From the NCBI GenBank assembly GCA_021773835.1, contig JAJFJQ010000066.1:290932-354931 (forward strand): a stretch of DNA of 64,000 bases, written 5' to 3'. A model generated the notes under the pieces. It did not search any database. It was not told the DNA's origin and saw only the letters and a list, made by a program, of their open reading frames with translations. The translations under genes were made by a program, and so were the position numbers. Position 1 is the first letter of the stretch. The number at the start of each line of letters is the position of its first letter. Below are positions 45,041 through 54,084 of the stretch, in pieces. This DNA comes from Gammaproteobacteria bacterium. GTDB taxonomy: Bacteria > Pseudomonadota > Gammaproteobacteria > Ga0077536.

Positions 45041-45373
45041 CTACGCCGTAACCGCGCTTACAACAATAACGCTCAGGGAAATTAAGGTACCTAAGGTGAG
45101 TATGCATGCCACGCAGAAATAGATCCGGGACAACCATCGAATTATCGGTTTTTTCTCTAGCGACAGGGGACCGAACCCCTGTGTGAAGATCCACAGTGTG
45201 AATGTAGCAAAGCAACAAGAACAAATACTGAGAAGCAAAATGTCCCAGCCGAGGGATGGATGAAACTTTCCATCGGAAAAAAAAGCACGGACCATAATCG
45301 AGACCAGCATTAGCGCTAATGACACCGCTGCCGCTGTTAGATTCATCCGCCTGTTTGCTAGGACCCAATCCAC
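45041..45373 (-). CDS. Hypothetical small membrane protein
   Basis: 110 residues with three hydrophobic helices (about 12-28, 43-62, 83-108). No family recognised. This frame is chosen over an overlapping one at 45021-45368 because its hydrophobic periodicity is regular and it keeps helix-capping charges. Confidence 0.55.
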   Translation of the reverse strand: MDWVLANRRMNLTAAAVSLALMLVSIMVRAFFSDGKFHPSLGWDILLLSICSCCFATFTLWIFTQGFGPLSLEKKPIIRWLSRIYFCVACILTLGTLISLSVIVVSAVTA

Positions 45374-45413
45374 TAAGTTAATGCCAACTGTTGGAAATGA
45401 ATTTTCACGTCGC

Positions 45414-46121
45414 CTACCAAAATGCGGCCAAATCTATCCCAATGTGTGCGATAACAAATGGCCAGATGTTTCTGATCTTAGCGTACAACACACATGCCAC
45501 AAACCCTAAAGTGAAAGTAGCAAATACTTCATGCAGACCATTCTCCCAATGGGCAAACCCGAACAAGATCGAAGAGATCAAGGCATAGCTAATGACCGGT
45601 GTGCGCTTTTCTGTGAGCAGCGAGAAATAGCGCCACGGTAAACCGCGATACATGATTTCTTCAAATATTCCGGCGGATACTGAGAAATACACGACGACCA
45701 ATATGTGGCCAATCCCCGCCTCCGGCAGCACATTGAAGTAAGTGAATGCACTCAGTTCACTGCCGAGCAGACTACCAAGCATCGCCGACACTGGGACGTA
45801 CGAGATCCAAAACATGATGCCGACAATGAGCGTTAGTCCGATTAAATCGATAGTTCGTGTCGCAACAGTGAGACCGCCAAATCCGTAGTCCCGCGGATAT
45901 ACTCGATAAAACTTGGCCAATAGAAAGAGCATCAAAGCCGGGATCAGGAGATGCGATAGGACATCAACGATCCAATAGGCAGCAGTCGAGTATCGAAACA
46001 GTGGTCCGGTCCAAAACCCGTTCAATAGCAATATGCCGACGGTCGGAAACATACCGATCAAGATCGCCGTTCGCGGATCGATCTTCCGCGAGAAGAAACG
46101 TAACTCAGGATTCGTTATCAT
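45414..46121 (-). CDS. CPBP family intramembrane metalloprotease
   Basis: 235 residues from the ATG at 46121; a longer open frame to 46349 overlaps the divergent acyl-CoA dehydrogenase start. About six transmembrane helices. The CAAX-protease/bacteriocin-processing motifs are present in order: EEIMYRG (EExxxR), FGFAH (FxxxH) and HIGID. It may process prenylated or small secreted peptides, or give self-immunity to a bacteriocin. Confidence 0.87.
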   Translation of the reverse strand: MITNPELRFFSRKIDPRTAILIGMFPTVGILLLNGFWTGPLFRYSTAAYWIVDVLSHLLIPALMLFLLAKFYRVYPRDYGFGGLTVATRTIDLIGLTLIVGIMFWISYVPVSAMLGSLLGSELSAFTYFNVLPEAGIGHILVVVYFSVSAGIFEEIMYRGLPWRYFSLLTEKRTPVISYALISSILFGFAHWENGLHEVFATFTLGFVACVLYAKIRNIWPFVIAHIGIDLAAFW

Positions 46122-46182
46122 TTGCTTGTTTAGGTCAACTCCCGCAAGCCGTTTAATGCCGCCGACCGCCTGAGGATACTCC

Positions 46183-47319
46183 ATGCATTTTAGTTTCACC
46201 GAAGAACAATCGCAGTTTCGCGATGCCATTCGACGATTCTTACGGGACAAGGCACCGATCAGCGAAGCGCGCCGCTTAATGGAGACCGGATCTGGCTGCG
46301 ACCCTGAAGTTTGGCGTGAGGCATGTGAAGATTTGGGGCTCGCGGGCATCCATATTCCCGAGCGCTACGGCGGGCTCGGCGCCGGCTACGTCGAGTTGTG
46401 CATCGCCTTAGAGGAGATGGGCCGGAGTCTATTCTGTGCACCGTTTTTCTCCTCATCCGTATTAGCAGCAAGCGCCATCCTCAACAGCGCGTCAGAGAAA
46501 TACAAACAAGAATTACTGCCGGAGATTGCAAGCGGCCGCTGTATCGCGACCTTGGCCGTTGTCGAGGAACACGGCAGCTGGGACGATCCCGACATACGCC
46601 TCACTGCGCGCAAGGACCGTGACAATTATCGCCTAGACGGTACAAAAAACTATGTAACCGATGGGGCGCTTGCGGATACCGTCATCGTCGTCGGGCGAAG
46701 TCCGGCCGCCGACAACGCCGAAGGACTGTCGCTATATCTCGTGTTAGGGGATAGCACCGGTCTTACGCGGCGGCCGTTGAATGTCGTTGATCCAACGAGA
46801 AAGCAGGCTGAACTCCAATTTTCGAACGTCCAGGCAACGCTCATTGGGACGCTCGGCAGCGGTAGCACCTCACTAAGCCATACCATCGATCAAGCCGCCG
46901 TTGCCCTTGCGAATGAAATGGTTGGCGGCTGTCAAATCCTACTCGACTCTGCCGTCGAGTACGCCAAACTACGCATGCAGTTTGGACGGGTGATTGGCTC
47001 ATTTCAGGCGGTGAAGCATAAATGCGCGGATATGTTGGTCGACTTAGAGCATGCCAAATCGGCGGCCTACTACGCCGCAGCCGCCGTAGCTGAGAATGAC
47101 CCAGACCTTGCGGCAGTTGCGGCGCTAGCCAAAGCAACCGTTTCAGATGCGTATATGCGTATTGCCGCTGACTGTATTCAAATCCATGGCGGTATCGGCT
47201 TTACTTGGGACAACGATACGCATTTGTGGTTTAAGCGCGCAAAAAGCTCCGAAGTACTGCTTGGATCGCCTTCACACTATCGGGAGCGCTACATGCAATT
47301 TGTCGAGGCCGGACTATGA
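46183..47319 (+). CDS. Acyl-CoA dehydrogenase
   Basis: 378 residues, starting MHFSFTEEQSQFRDAIRRFL. C-terminal IQIHGGIGFTW lies near the substrate cavity. The middle domain lacks the strict TEPxxGSD motif, which the partner gene keeps. It overlaps the next dehydrogenase gene by four bases. Tandem acyl-CoA dehydrogenases of this kind often form alpha2-beta2 enzymes for bulky or steroid-like CoA esters. Confidence 0.92.
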   Translation: MHFSFTEEQSQFRDAIRRFLRDKAPISEARRLMETGSGCDPEVWREACEDLGLAGIHIPERYGGLGAGYVELCIALEEMGRSLFCAPFFSSSVLAASAILNSASEKYKQELLPEIASGRCIATLAVVEEHGSWDDPDIRLTARKDRDNYRLDGTKNYVTDGALADTVIVVGRSPAADNAEGLSLYLVLGDSTGLTRRPLNVVDPTRKQAELQFSNVQATLIGTLGSGSTSLSHTIDQAAVALANEMVGGCQILLDSAVEYAKLRMQFGRVIGSFQAVKHKCADMLVDLEHAKSAAYYAAAAVAENDPDLAAVAALAKATVSDAYMRIAADCIQIHGGIGFTWDNDTHLWFKRAKSSEVLLGSPSHYRERYMQFVEAGL

Positions 47320-48581
47320 GCGCCGCCGATCACGGCGCCGATGAAGTGAAGGTCCGCCGCGCCGTTGCTGAGTGGCTCGAGGCACACTGGGATCCAGAAT
47401 GCGGATTGATCGAATGGCGAAACAAGCTGATCGATTCGGGCTGGGGTGTACCACACTGGCCACAAGCCTGGTTCGGCCGGGATTTGCCGAGTGGCCTGAC
47501 AACGGCTATCGACGAGGAATTCGATCGTATTGGCGCGGTTGGCGTCGCCCGCATCGGGATCCGTATGCTCGCCGCGGCGACACTACTTGAACACGGTAGC
47601 GACGCGCAAAAATCGCAATTTCTCCGGCGTATCCTGACCGGCGAAGACACTTGGTGCCAACTATTCAGTGAGCCGGGCAGTGGCTCCGATCTCGCAGGCG
47701 CGACGACGCGCGCGGATTTTGATGGCGAAAAATGGATCGTCAACGGGCAGAAAGTTTGGACAACGAGTGCCCACCATGCGGATTGGGCACTACTGTTGGC
47801 ACGAACAGATTGGGATGCGCCGAAACATCAAGGACTATCGTATTTTGTCATTGATATGACCCAAGCCGGGATCGATGTCCAACCCTTACGGCAAATGAAC
47901 GGCCATGCATCGTTCAACCAAGTATTCTTTACTGATGCGAGCATCCCCGCCGAGCACTTAATCGCCAAGGTTGGCGACGGCTGGAAGATCGCCATGACGA
48001 CCTTAGCGCATGAGCGGCGCGGCGCGGATGCGCTGCGCAGATGGGGGCGCGCGTCGGACCGTCCTGGCCGTATCTATGACGAAGAACGCGCCGAGATAGC
48101 GACCGTAATGGAGCCGTATAAGTGGTACGCGCAGCGCGCCGGCCGCGTCGATCTTGTGTTACCGCGGGCACGGGAAACTGGACGCATCAATGATCCGGTC
48201 GCACGCCAAGAAATCGCAAAGTTGTTGATGCTCTCGCAGGTATCTCAATGGACCGCACAGCGCGCCAGAACCGCGCAAGAACAGGGCAAACCACAAGGGC
48301 CGGAAGGTTCGCTCGGAAAGCTTGCTTCAAGCCACGTAGCGCGTGCGGCGTCGAATGTGCACACGCTTATCGCCGGCGCGGATGCAATGTTATGCGATAA
48401 CGATGGGCCGTTGGACGGGATCATCGCGGAGATCTTATTGTCGGTTCCGGCGACCTCGATCGCCGGCGGTACAGACGAGATTCAGCGCAATATTATTGCC
48501 GAGCGCGTACTCGGCCTACCGAAAGAACCGCGCATGGACACCGGTCCATTTCGCGATGTGCCGCGAAACCCAACACGATAA
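47316..48581 (+). CDS. Acyl-CoA dehydrogenase
   Basis: 421 residues. FSEPGSGSDLAGATTRA and WIVNGQKVWTTSAHHADW are the flavin- and substrate-side signatures, and AGGTDEIQRNIIAERVLGLP closes the chain. With the overlapping upstream gene it likely makes one heteromeric dehydrogenase that passes electrons to ETF. An inverted repeat CGATAAT...ATTATCG lies just after the stop, between this and the convergent GFA gene. Confidence 0.93.
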   Translation: MSAADHGADEVKVRRAVAEWLEAHWDPECGLIEWRNKLIDSGWGVPHWPQAWFGRDLPSGLTTAIDEEFDRIGAVGVARIGIRMLAAATLLEHGSDAQKSQFLRRILTGEDTWCQLFSEPGSGSDLAGATTRADFDGEKWIVNGQKVWTTSAHHADWALLLARTDWDAPKHQGLSYFVIDMTQAGIDVQPLRQMNGHASFNQVFFTDASIPAEHLIAKVGDGWKIAMTTLAHERRGADALRRWGRASDRPGRIYDEERAEIATVMEPYKWYAQRAGRVDLVLPRARETGRINDPVARQEIAKLLMLSQVSQWTAQRARTAQEQGKPQGPEGSLGKLASSHVARAASNVHTLIAGADAMLCDNDGPLDGIIAEILLSVPATSIAGGTDEIQRNIIAERVLGLPKEPRMDTGPFRDVPRNPTR

Positions 48582-48601
48582 TTAAGTTTATATTATCGGT
48601 A

Positions 48602-49078
48602 TCAGCCATGCTGATCGATCTGCCCAAGCGAGTTGTACCTAGTCACGCTCACCGCCGGCCAAACGCCCTCACGGCTACAAGCTTCCTCAAACATCGGGAC
48701 GTCGTCGGGTAGGCGAAACCACGGTTGCTTGCTTCGGGTAAATATATGCGCCTGCGGGCTTACCGCACTCGTGTCATCCAGGGTGCCGCCACGCACCGCG
48801 ATAACCGGCACTTTATGATACCGATAGCGGCACCAAATGTAGGCGCCGCATTGTGTGCAAAAATGGAGGTCACAGCCGGCGCCACTACCACTTGGGACTG
48901 TGGTCATGCGCGTTTCACCTTCAATGTCAAAGTCCGCTTCAACGACGACTAAATGGACGACAAACGCGCTACCAGTAGTACGCTGGCAATCGGTGCAATG
49001 ACAAGCCTGTGTGAATAGCGGCTCATCGTTGATCGTATAATGCACGCGCCCGCACGCACAACGCCCACTCAAGGCCAT
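48602..49078 (-). CDS. GFA (glutathione-dependent formaldehyde-activating) family protein
   Basis: 158 residues from the ATG giving MALSGRCACGRVHYTI; a GTG six codons upstream is less likely. Zn-binding Cys are in CACG, CHCTDCQRTTGS and FCTQCGAYIW, as in Gfa/CENP-V domains. The family name overstates function; most members are of unknown activity. A second GFA gene is at 54798. Typical cassette-type gene. Confidence 0.9.
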   Translation of the reverse strand: MALSGRCACGRVHYTINDEPLFTQACHCTDCQRTTGSAFVVHLVVVEADFDIEGETRMTTVPSGSGAGCDLHFCTQCGAYIWCRYRYHKVPVIAVRGGTLDDTSAVSPQAHIFTRSKQPWFRLPDDVPMFEEACSREGVWPAVSVTRYNSLGQIDQHG

Positions 49079-49141
49079 AGTATATTTCTCCACCAATTCA
49101 TCTACCGAGCCGAAGTTCCATGCTTGCGCCTGGTAGCAGTC

Positions 49142-49579
49142 TCATTGCTCTAAAATGGATTTTAGTAGTCGGAGATCTTGCGTATTCTGGCGACGCATTG
49201 CCATTGACATCACCGGGGCCACGAGTCTCGAGAACCCACGCGGCTCTCCCCGGTTGCGCAATTGCATTTTCGTTACACCTTCGGAGACCGACTCCCATGT
49301 GTAGCTTGTTTCCATTGGAAACGGACCTTCACTTGTTCGCATCACGATTCGATCACCCGGAGAAAGTTCGACGACCTCGTAGGTGTATGCCAAATTCTTG
49401 CCAAGAAATTTTGCCACGAATGCGATCCGTGACCCGACCTGCAACGGTGGCGTCGATCGCCATTCCGCCAGGTCAATATTCTTATACCAGCGCGGTGCGT
49501 TGTCCGGATCGGATGAATAAACGTATACGTCCGGAAGATCCCGCTTGATGATAGTCTCAGTTATCACATCGACTGGCAT
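49142..49579 (-). CDS. SRPBCC family protein
   Basis: 145 residues of the START/Bet v1-like helix-grip fold: VITETIIKRDLPDVYVYSSD opens it, ELSPGDRIVMRTSEGPFPM sits mid-chain, and the long C-terminal helix is VAPVMSMAMRRQNTQDL. It probably binds a small hydrophobic ligand. Unassigned function, no membrane segment. Confidence 0.85.
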   Translation of the reverse strand: MPVDVITETIIKRDLPDVYVYSSDPDNAPRWYKNIDLAEWRSTPPLQVGSRIAFVAKFLGKNLAYTYEVVELSPGDRIVMRTSEGPFPMETSYTWESVSEGVTKMQLRNRGEPRGFSRLVAPVMSMAMRRQNTQDLRLLKSILEQ

Positions 49580-49650
49580 TGCTGGTTAACTTTTCGTCTT
49601 AGTTTGCCAGTAACCCGTCATCAACCACGAGCTTGCGCCACTGCCTATTT

Positions 49651-50262
49651 TCAGTTTGATACGAGTCCGTACTCGGACAGTATTTCACGGGCGTGCGCCG
49701 CACTCAATACCCGATGTGCCTGAAAACCCAGTGATAATGCTGTTTCAATATTGTCGGCATTATCATCCAGGAAAACGACTTCACCGGCGGGATGCCCCAA
49801 TGCCTCTAGGGCGATCTCGAACGGTTCAATATTCGGTTTCATGTGCCCAATTTCATGCGACAAATGCGTTTGATCGAACTTGCCGGCAAGTCCGAGCGAT
49901 CCAATGCGCTCCCAGTGAACAGCGCTCGTATTACTTAGCGCCGCGATTGTCAGTCGACGCGGGAGGGCGTCCAATAACTCGAAGGTACCGGGAAACGGAC
50001 GGCTCGCCCAGTTCGCGAAATCGGCAAGAAATTCCTGCGGCGAGATCTTTAACTCAAGATCGCTGACCACGCCGACGGCGAATTCCTCCGCAGAAATCTT
50101 GCCGGTTTCATGCGCCATCACCGAGGGCGACGATATCCAAAGCCGTTGAATCTCGTCTGCGGTGTGCTGGCCATCAAGTAATCGTGACAATGCGGGGACA
50201 CCGTCGAGATGGATAAGCACGCCGCCGACGTCGAATAAAATGCTTGAAATAGACTGATTGAT
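49651..50262 (-). CDS. HAD-like hydrolase with abnormal start
   Basis: 203 residues if translation begins at the ATC at 50262-50260. HAD motif I (ILFDVGGVLIHLDG) is split by the first conventional start, a GTG at 50220, which would remove the catalytic Asp. The frame is open only to a TGA 15 bases upstream of 50262. The ATC is preceded by GAGAGG with eight-base spacing. Motifs II (LSNTS), III (MKPNIEPF) and IV (VVFLDDNADNI) are intact. Either a rare non-AUG start is used or an ATG has mutated and the gene is silent. HAD subfamily IA phosphatase. Confidence 0.7.
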   Translation of the reverse strand: MNQSISSILFDVGGVLIHLDGVPALSRLLDGQHTADEIQRLWISSPSVMAHETGKISAEEFAVGVVSDLELKISPQEFLADFANWASRPFPGTFELLDALPRRLTIAALSNTSAVHWERIGSLGLAGKFDQTHLSHEIGHMKPNIEPFEIALEALGHPAGEVVFLDDNADNIETALSLGFQAHRVLSAAHAREILSEYGLVSN

Positions 50263-50286
50263 GCTAGAACCCTCTCAATGATTGGG

Positions 50287-50628
50287 TTATTTCGAAGGCC
50301 GCTTCTTTGGTTTTTTTGCACGCGATGCGCTGTATGCGCGTTGCGCCCATGTCTTCGCAGTTTCGGAATCTTCAAAGATCTCCTCCGGCGCAAGGTAGTA
50401 CGACATATTCATCCTTCTCTCGTTGCTCGTATATTCAAACTGGTGCAGCCCCAGTGCTTCGAAATACTTAGCTGAGTCTTTGTCCGCTTTCAGATACAGT
50501 TCGTCATTTGCAACGGGACCGAACATCAGACCGTTATGGTAGACACCGTGGCCGCCAAACATTCTTCGAGATTGAACGGGACCAAACTGCTCAAAAACCT
50601 CTTATAAATATTCGACGAACTCACTCAC
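50287..50628 (-). pseudogene. TfoX-like gene with early nonsense codon
   Basis: The typical TfoX N-terminal sequence is readable as (GTG)SEFVEYL, then TAA at 50604-50602, then EVFEQFGPVQSRRMFGGHGVY and the rest of the 113-codon frame without change. The TAA sits where the family usually has Leu, one base from TTA. The downstream ATG at 50562 could restart translation, giving 91 residues without the first helix. Family: small proteins linked to competence (Sxy) or of unknown role. Confidence 0.75.
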
Positions 50629-50680
50629 TACTTCTTCAATACTACGACGTGCGTTGCTTATTCCCTACTTAGACAGCCAC

Positions 50681-51307
50681 CTAATACAAGCGCTCGATTT
50701 CATCATTAACGACCAGCGTATGAAGTTCGCTTTCGCTAAGCTCGAGCTGTCCAGCATCGACCATGGTTTCTGCTAAGCGCGGTAACCCATCTAAGCTTGG
50801 CCACTTATCTTGCTGCCACAACTTCGACCGTATCATGCATTTGGAACAATGGAAAAACGCTTCTTCAACATCAACGACGATGACAAACTCGGGGCTTCTT
50901 TCGCGGACCGCCATGGAGTCGCGTAATTCCGTATCTCTCACAACCGTAGCGCTACCACTAATTCGAAGCGTTTCCGTTTTCCCTGGGATCATAAATATCA
51001 GACCAACTTTCGGGTTCTGTAAAATATTTTCGATCGAATCGGCTCTGCGATTACCCAGCCTATCTGGGATCGCCAAGGTTTGTTTGTCGATGATCTTCAC
51101 AAACCCTTCAGGATCACCTTTCGGCGAGACATCGACATTCCCGCCAGCATCGGACGAAGCGAGCAACATAAACGGAGATCGGCCGATAAATACACCACAA
51201 TGTTTATCTAAGTGGGTAAGTGTCTTGCGCGTCACCAAATCGATAGGTTCGCCCATGATGGATCGGAACTGCTCCGCCGATTTTATTACGTCTTTAAATC
51301 TAGCCAT
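50681..51307 (-). CDS. Pyridoxamine 5'-phosphate oxidase family protein
   Basis: 208 residues of the split-barrel FMN-binding fold, close to the MSMEG_1061-type flavoproteins: FMLLASSDAGGNVDVSPKGDP, IPDRLGNRRADSIENILQNPKVGLIFMIPG and ALRISG-like TLRISGSA. The C-terminal CSKCMIRSKLW is conserved in this group. It may reduce or bind a flavin-linked substrate. Not a true PdxH. Confidence 0.9.
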   Translation of the reverse strand: MARFKDVIKSAEQFRSIMGEPIDLVTRKTLTHLDKHCGVFIGRSPFMLLASSDAGGNVDVSPKGDPEGFVKIIDKQTLAIPDRLGNRRADSIENILQNPKVGLIFMIPGKTETLRISGSATVVRDTELRDSMAVRERSPEFVIVVDVEEAFFHCSKCMIRSKLWQQDKWPSLDGLPRLAETMVDAGQLELSESELHTLVVNDEIERLY

Positions 51308-51389
51308 TCGAATCTCCTATACCTTCAATCCATCATGCGACAGCGTCATAGTTCGATGTACCACCAAATTTCGTCGTCATACCCAATGG

Positions 51390-51683
51390 CTAGCGCAGCG
51401 GATCAATTTCGCCTGCGATCGTCAAAAAGCGACCATTCGGATTAAACTTTCCCAATACCGGCCCAATAAGATCCTGGTTCGAATCTCGAAATTCGATGAA
51501 ATCGGACGCCCGCTCCCATTGCATGATATTGAATACAGTCCCTGTCGCCGTTTCAATATGGACCGTTGCACCATGAAATTTCGGCTGCTTGGCGACGACG
51601 CTCGTCATGAGATTGGTAAGAGCGCTTACGCACGCGGTGGTCGATTCTTTTCCGACAGAAAATTCAACCATGACAATTTCCAT
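51390..51683 (-). CDS. Antibiotic biosynthesis monooxygenase (ABM) domain protein
   Basis: 97 residues with a ferredoxin-like ABM fold: MEIVMVEFSVGKES, then GATVHIETATGTVFNIMQWERASDF. It could be a cofactor-free monooxygenase or only a small binding protein. The ribosome site (AGGAGA) precedes the ATG. Cassette-sized gene without an attC. Confidence 0.83.
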   Translation of the reverse strand: MEIVMVEFSVGKESTTACVSALTNLMTSVVAKQPKFHGATVHIETATGTVFNIMQWERASDFIEFRDSNQDLIGPVLGKFNPNGRFLTIAGEIDPLR

Positions 51684-51770
51684 TCTGTTCTCCTAATTAT
51701 CTAGCAGTGTTCTCTGTAACCAGTCGCGAATGCTAGCCCGAGGCCACGCGAGCCATGGTTAGCTGGCCAT

Positions 51771-52361
51771 TCACTTCTTGAATCGATAATGTCCGGTTAT
51801 GGGATAGCTAAACAATATGTCTTCCTCGGCCGGCCCGCGTCCGATGTTGTGGATAATTAGAGGATCTCCGTGGTCGGACACCGTTACATCTGAAACGAGG
51901 CCAATATGTGGCAGGTTACCGGGGAGCATCCACGTGACCAAATCCCCTGCCCTATAGTCAGATCCCTTAGAGCTGATCTTAAGGGTTTTACCGTAACGTT
52001 CGAAGAATGTCTGCAAGTTTGGTACGCGACGGTGGTCAATATTGTGATCCGGCCGCCGCAACCCCCATCGCTTAGGATAGGAATTGAAGTTTTCCGTCAT
52101 ATCTTCGTGGACAAGTTGCTGCAGATCGATGCCAACCGAACGGTATGATCGAACGATTAGATCCGTACAAACACCGATATGGCTCGGCACGTCCCCCATA
52201 GGGTACGCGATGGCCATGTAAGAGCCGTCATAGGTCACTGCATGGCTAGTGCGCTCTCTGGCCGCCGCGATTAGATCAACGTCAAATCCGTCGAGCGTGG
52301 CAAACGATTGCGCAGGAAGTGCCAGCAGCAGCGCCATGTACTTCACCATCCGGCGGATCAT
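51771..52361 (-). CDS. DUF1287 domain-containing exported protein
   Basis: 196 residues. Signal peptide MALLLALPAQSFA, then the DUF1287 body with YPMGDVPSHIGVCTDLIVRS and LVTWMLPGNLPHIGLVSD. The Cys and following His pattern suggests an NlpC/P60-like amidase-related fold, which would act in the periplasm or on peptidoglycan. Function unproven. Confidence 0.88.
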   Translation of the reverse strand: MIRRMVKYMALLLALPAQSFATLDGFDVDLIAAARERTSHAVTYDGSYMAIAYPMGDVPSHIGVCTDLIVRSYRSVGIDLQQLVHEDMTENFNSYPKRWGLRRPDHNIDHRRVPNLQTFFERYGKTLKISSKGSDYRAGDLVTWMLPGNLPHIGLVSDVTVSDHGDPLIIHNIGRGPAEEDILFSYPITGHYRFKK

Positions 52362-52550
52362 TTTTCGTCACTCTCGTGTGACATCGAGTTCAATGGTCGC
52401 AGTAATAGCACAACAAATCGCTATTGTCGTATTGAATTTGGACGCATCCACTCCTTTGACAATCTGCTCTGCAACTTTAACGGGCAAATCTACGTTACCG
52501 ATTTGCACCATCAATGTCCCAATTCGGTTAATGACCCAGCGAATTCGATT

Positions 52551-53147
52551 TCATTTTCCCCATTGACTCTCTGTTGGATGGGGCGGCGTCCTATATGGGG
52601 AAACACGCTTTAGGTCGAAAATACTTTCATCGTTGAATATAGCCGCGATAATCCCACTACTTATCGTCGTCTCAACCTCACCTACGAAAATCCTCACGTC
52701 CTCTTTAACTAATCCACTTTTCGTGAATACGAATGATGACAACGTTCCCTCACCACTTCCTAAGCGCCAATAAGACCACAGCCTGATCGGCCGACCCGGC
52801 CCGATGGATTCAACCGCGAATCTTGTATTGGCCGCTATGAGATACTTTTTCGCCTCCGTAGCCGCGTTCGCACTCAAAGTGACAATTAGCGGGCCGCCGC
52901 CATTTCCAAACATCGACATAGGACCGGACTCAATCGTGTCGTTAACGCCATCGCCATCGAGATCGATTTCACCCACATAACCGTACTCCTCAGCGAACGG
53001 GTTATGCGAAAACACGATAGCGACGACAAGCGTTAAGATTTTCAAGGTAGTTGTAAATACTGCTAATGGATCGAGTATCACGGTCGCTGGATGCCCACTG
53101 GCGGTAATCAGATCGGGTAATGCGTTAATTAGTTGACGCGATCTCAT
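52551..53147 (-). CDS. Hypothetical exported protein with Ca-binding-like loop
   Basis: 198 residues, family not recognised. A hydrophobic helix (TLKILTLVVAIVFS) serves as signal or anchor, followed by DLDGDGVNDTI, a DxDxDG loop like those in calcium-binding or FG-GAP repeats. The remainder is beta-rich. It overlaps the upstream membrane-protein gene by 23 bases, so a start slightly downstream is possible. Confidence 0.6.
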   Translation of the reverse strand: MRSRQLINALPDLITASGHPATVILDPLAVFTTTLKILTLVVAIVFSHNPFAEEYGYVGEIDLDGDGVNDTIESGPMSMFGNGGGPLIVTLSANAATEAKKYLIAANTRFAVESIGPGRPIRLWSYWRLGSGEGTLSSFVFTKSGLVKEDVRIFVGEVETTISSGIIAAIFNDESIFDLKRVSPYRTPPHPTESQWGK

Positions 53148-53559
53148 TTAGCACATTCCACGCTAAAAATATTACGATGGTGATCGTTAGCGCCATTGCT
53201 ACCGATAGCATCTGCAATATTCGGCCGCGCATTACCGCCTGTACGCCCGTCGCTATTATTGTATCGCGTACAACTGCTTGACCCGGTGGCGGAAAACGTT
53301 TCGCACGTGCAATCCGAGAGCCGAGTGAAAATACATAGTAACCGGCGACATATAACGGTGCGAATAGCACAATCAAGGTAGCGATAACGACGCTTGGGTT
53401 TTGCGAAATAATCATCGCATTGGCTTCGATCCAATTAGTCAGCTTGGATTGATAGGTCTCTACAGCTGCTATTAGGCCCAAACCGATCACGCAAACGACC
53501 GACATCAAGGCGATCGTCTTTGTTCGCGCGGCGGCATTGGCTTTCTGTATTTCCTCCAT
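53125..53559 (-). CDS. Hypothetical membrane protein
   Basis: 144 residues with three hydrophobic helices (about 15-33, 55-76, 115-137) and a basic loop RIARAKRFPPPG. No known family. Coupled by overlap to the exported protein gene downstream. Confidence 0.6.
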   Translation of the reverse strand: MEEIQKANAAARTKTIALMSVVCVIGLGLIAAVETYQSKLTNWIEANAMIISQNPSVVIATLIVLFAPLYVAGYYVFSLGSRIARAKRFPPPGQAVVRDTIIATGVQAVMRGRILQMLSVAMALTITIVIFLAWNVLNEIASTN

Positions 53560-53605
53560 TTTAACTACTCAATATGCAGACTCGCTCCACTGGTCATATC
53601 CGGCA

Positions 53606-54019
53606 CTAGCGAGATCGCTTGTTGAATGGATCCGGTCGCACTAAAAACCAACTCGCGAGAACAAGTGCACCAAACGCCGTGTAACACACAATAAATAGCC
53701 ACTCGGGCACATCGTAGTACAGGATCTTATGCAGCCAATATGACATAAACGTCCCAGCGTACGGCGCATCGCCAGCATGTTCCCGTAATAGGTTTTCTAA
53801 GGAGGTGAGCGGGCAGATAATGCCGAACCACGCCTGAGCCGTCACAATTCCGATTGCACCGAGGTGCGCGATACGGAATTTCGGGCTACGGATCCACGCC
53901 CACTCAAAAACGCAGCCGACATAAATCAACACTAATCCGAGGACTACAAATGCAACAAATAGTACATGCAACAAGAGCACAGCATTCGCTGCAAGGTGAA
54001 ATAACGATGCCGTGTTCAC
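53606..54019 (-). CDS. DUF2784 domain-containing membrane protein
   Basis: 137 residues with four transmembrane helices. The DUF2784 markers are LLHVLFVAFVVLGLVLIYVG, the RIAHLGAIGIVTAQAWFGIICPLT helix with its Cys, and FMSYWLHKILYYDVPEWLF. Function unknown; inner membrane. Confidence 0.88.
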   Translation of the reverse strand: MNTASLFHLAANAVLLLHVLFVAFVVLGLVLIYVGCVFEWAWIRSPKFRIAHLGAIGIVTAQAWFGIICPLTSLENLLREHAGDAPYAGTFMSYWLHKILYYDVPEWLFIVCYTAFGALVLASWFLVRPDPFNKRSR

Positions 54020-54084
54020 GTCTGAGAACTAGTAGTTTTGTAAACTGTGCATAGTCAAAACCACGTTCATTTAATCACTCGCGG

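Noticed and set aside
45021..45368. Overlapping minus-strand 115-codon frame
   Set aside because: The frame at 45041-45373 has regular membrane helices; this one does not.
46122..46349. N-terminal extension of the CPBP protease frame
   Set aside because: It would overlap the divergent acyl-CoA dehydrogenase gene by about 165 bases and shows no conserved residues.
50763..51704. Plus-strand open frame of 313 codons
   Set aside because: It lies antisense to the PPOX-family and ABM genes, which have clear family motifs; its translation is low in complexity and has no domain.
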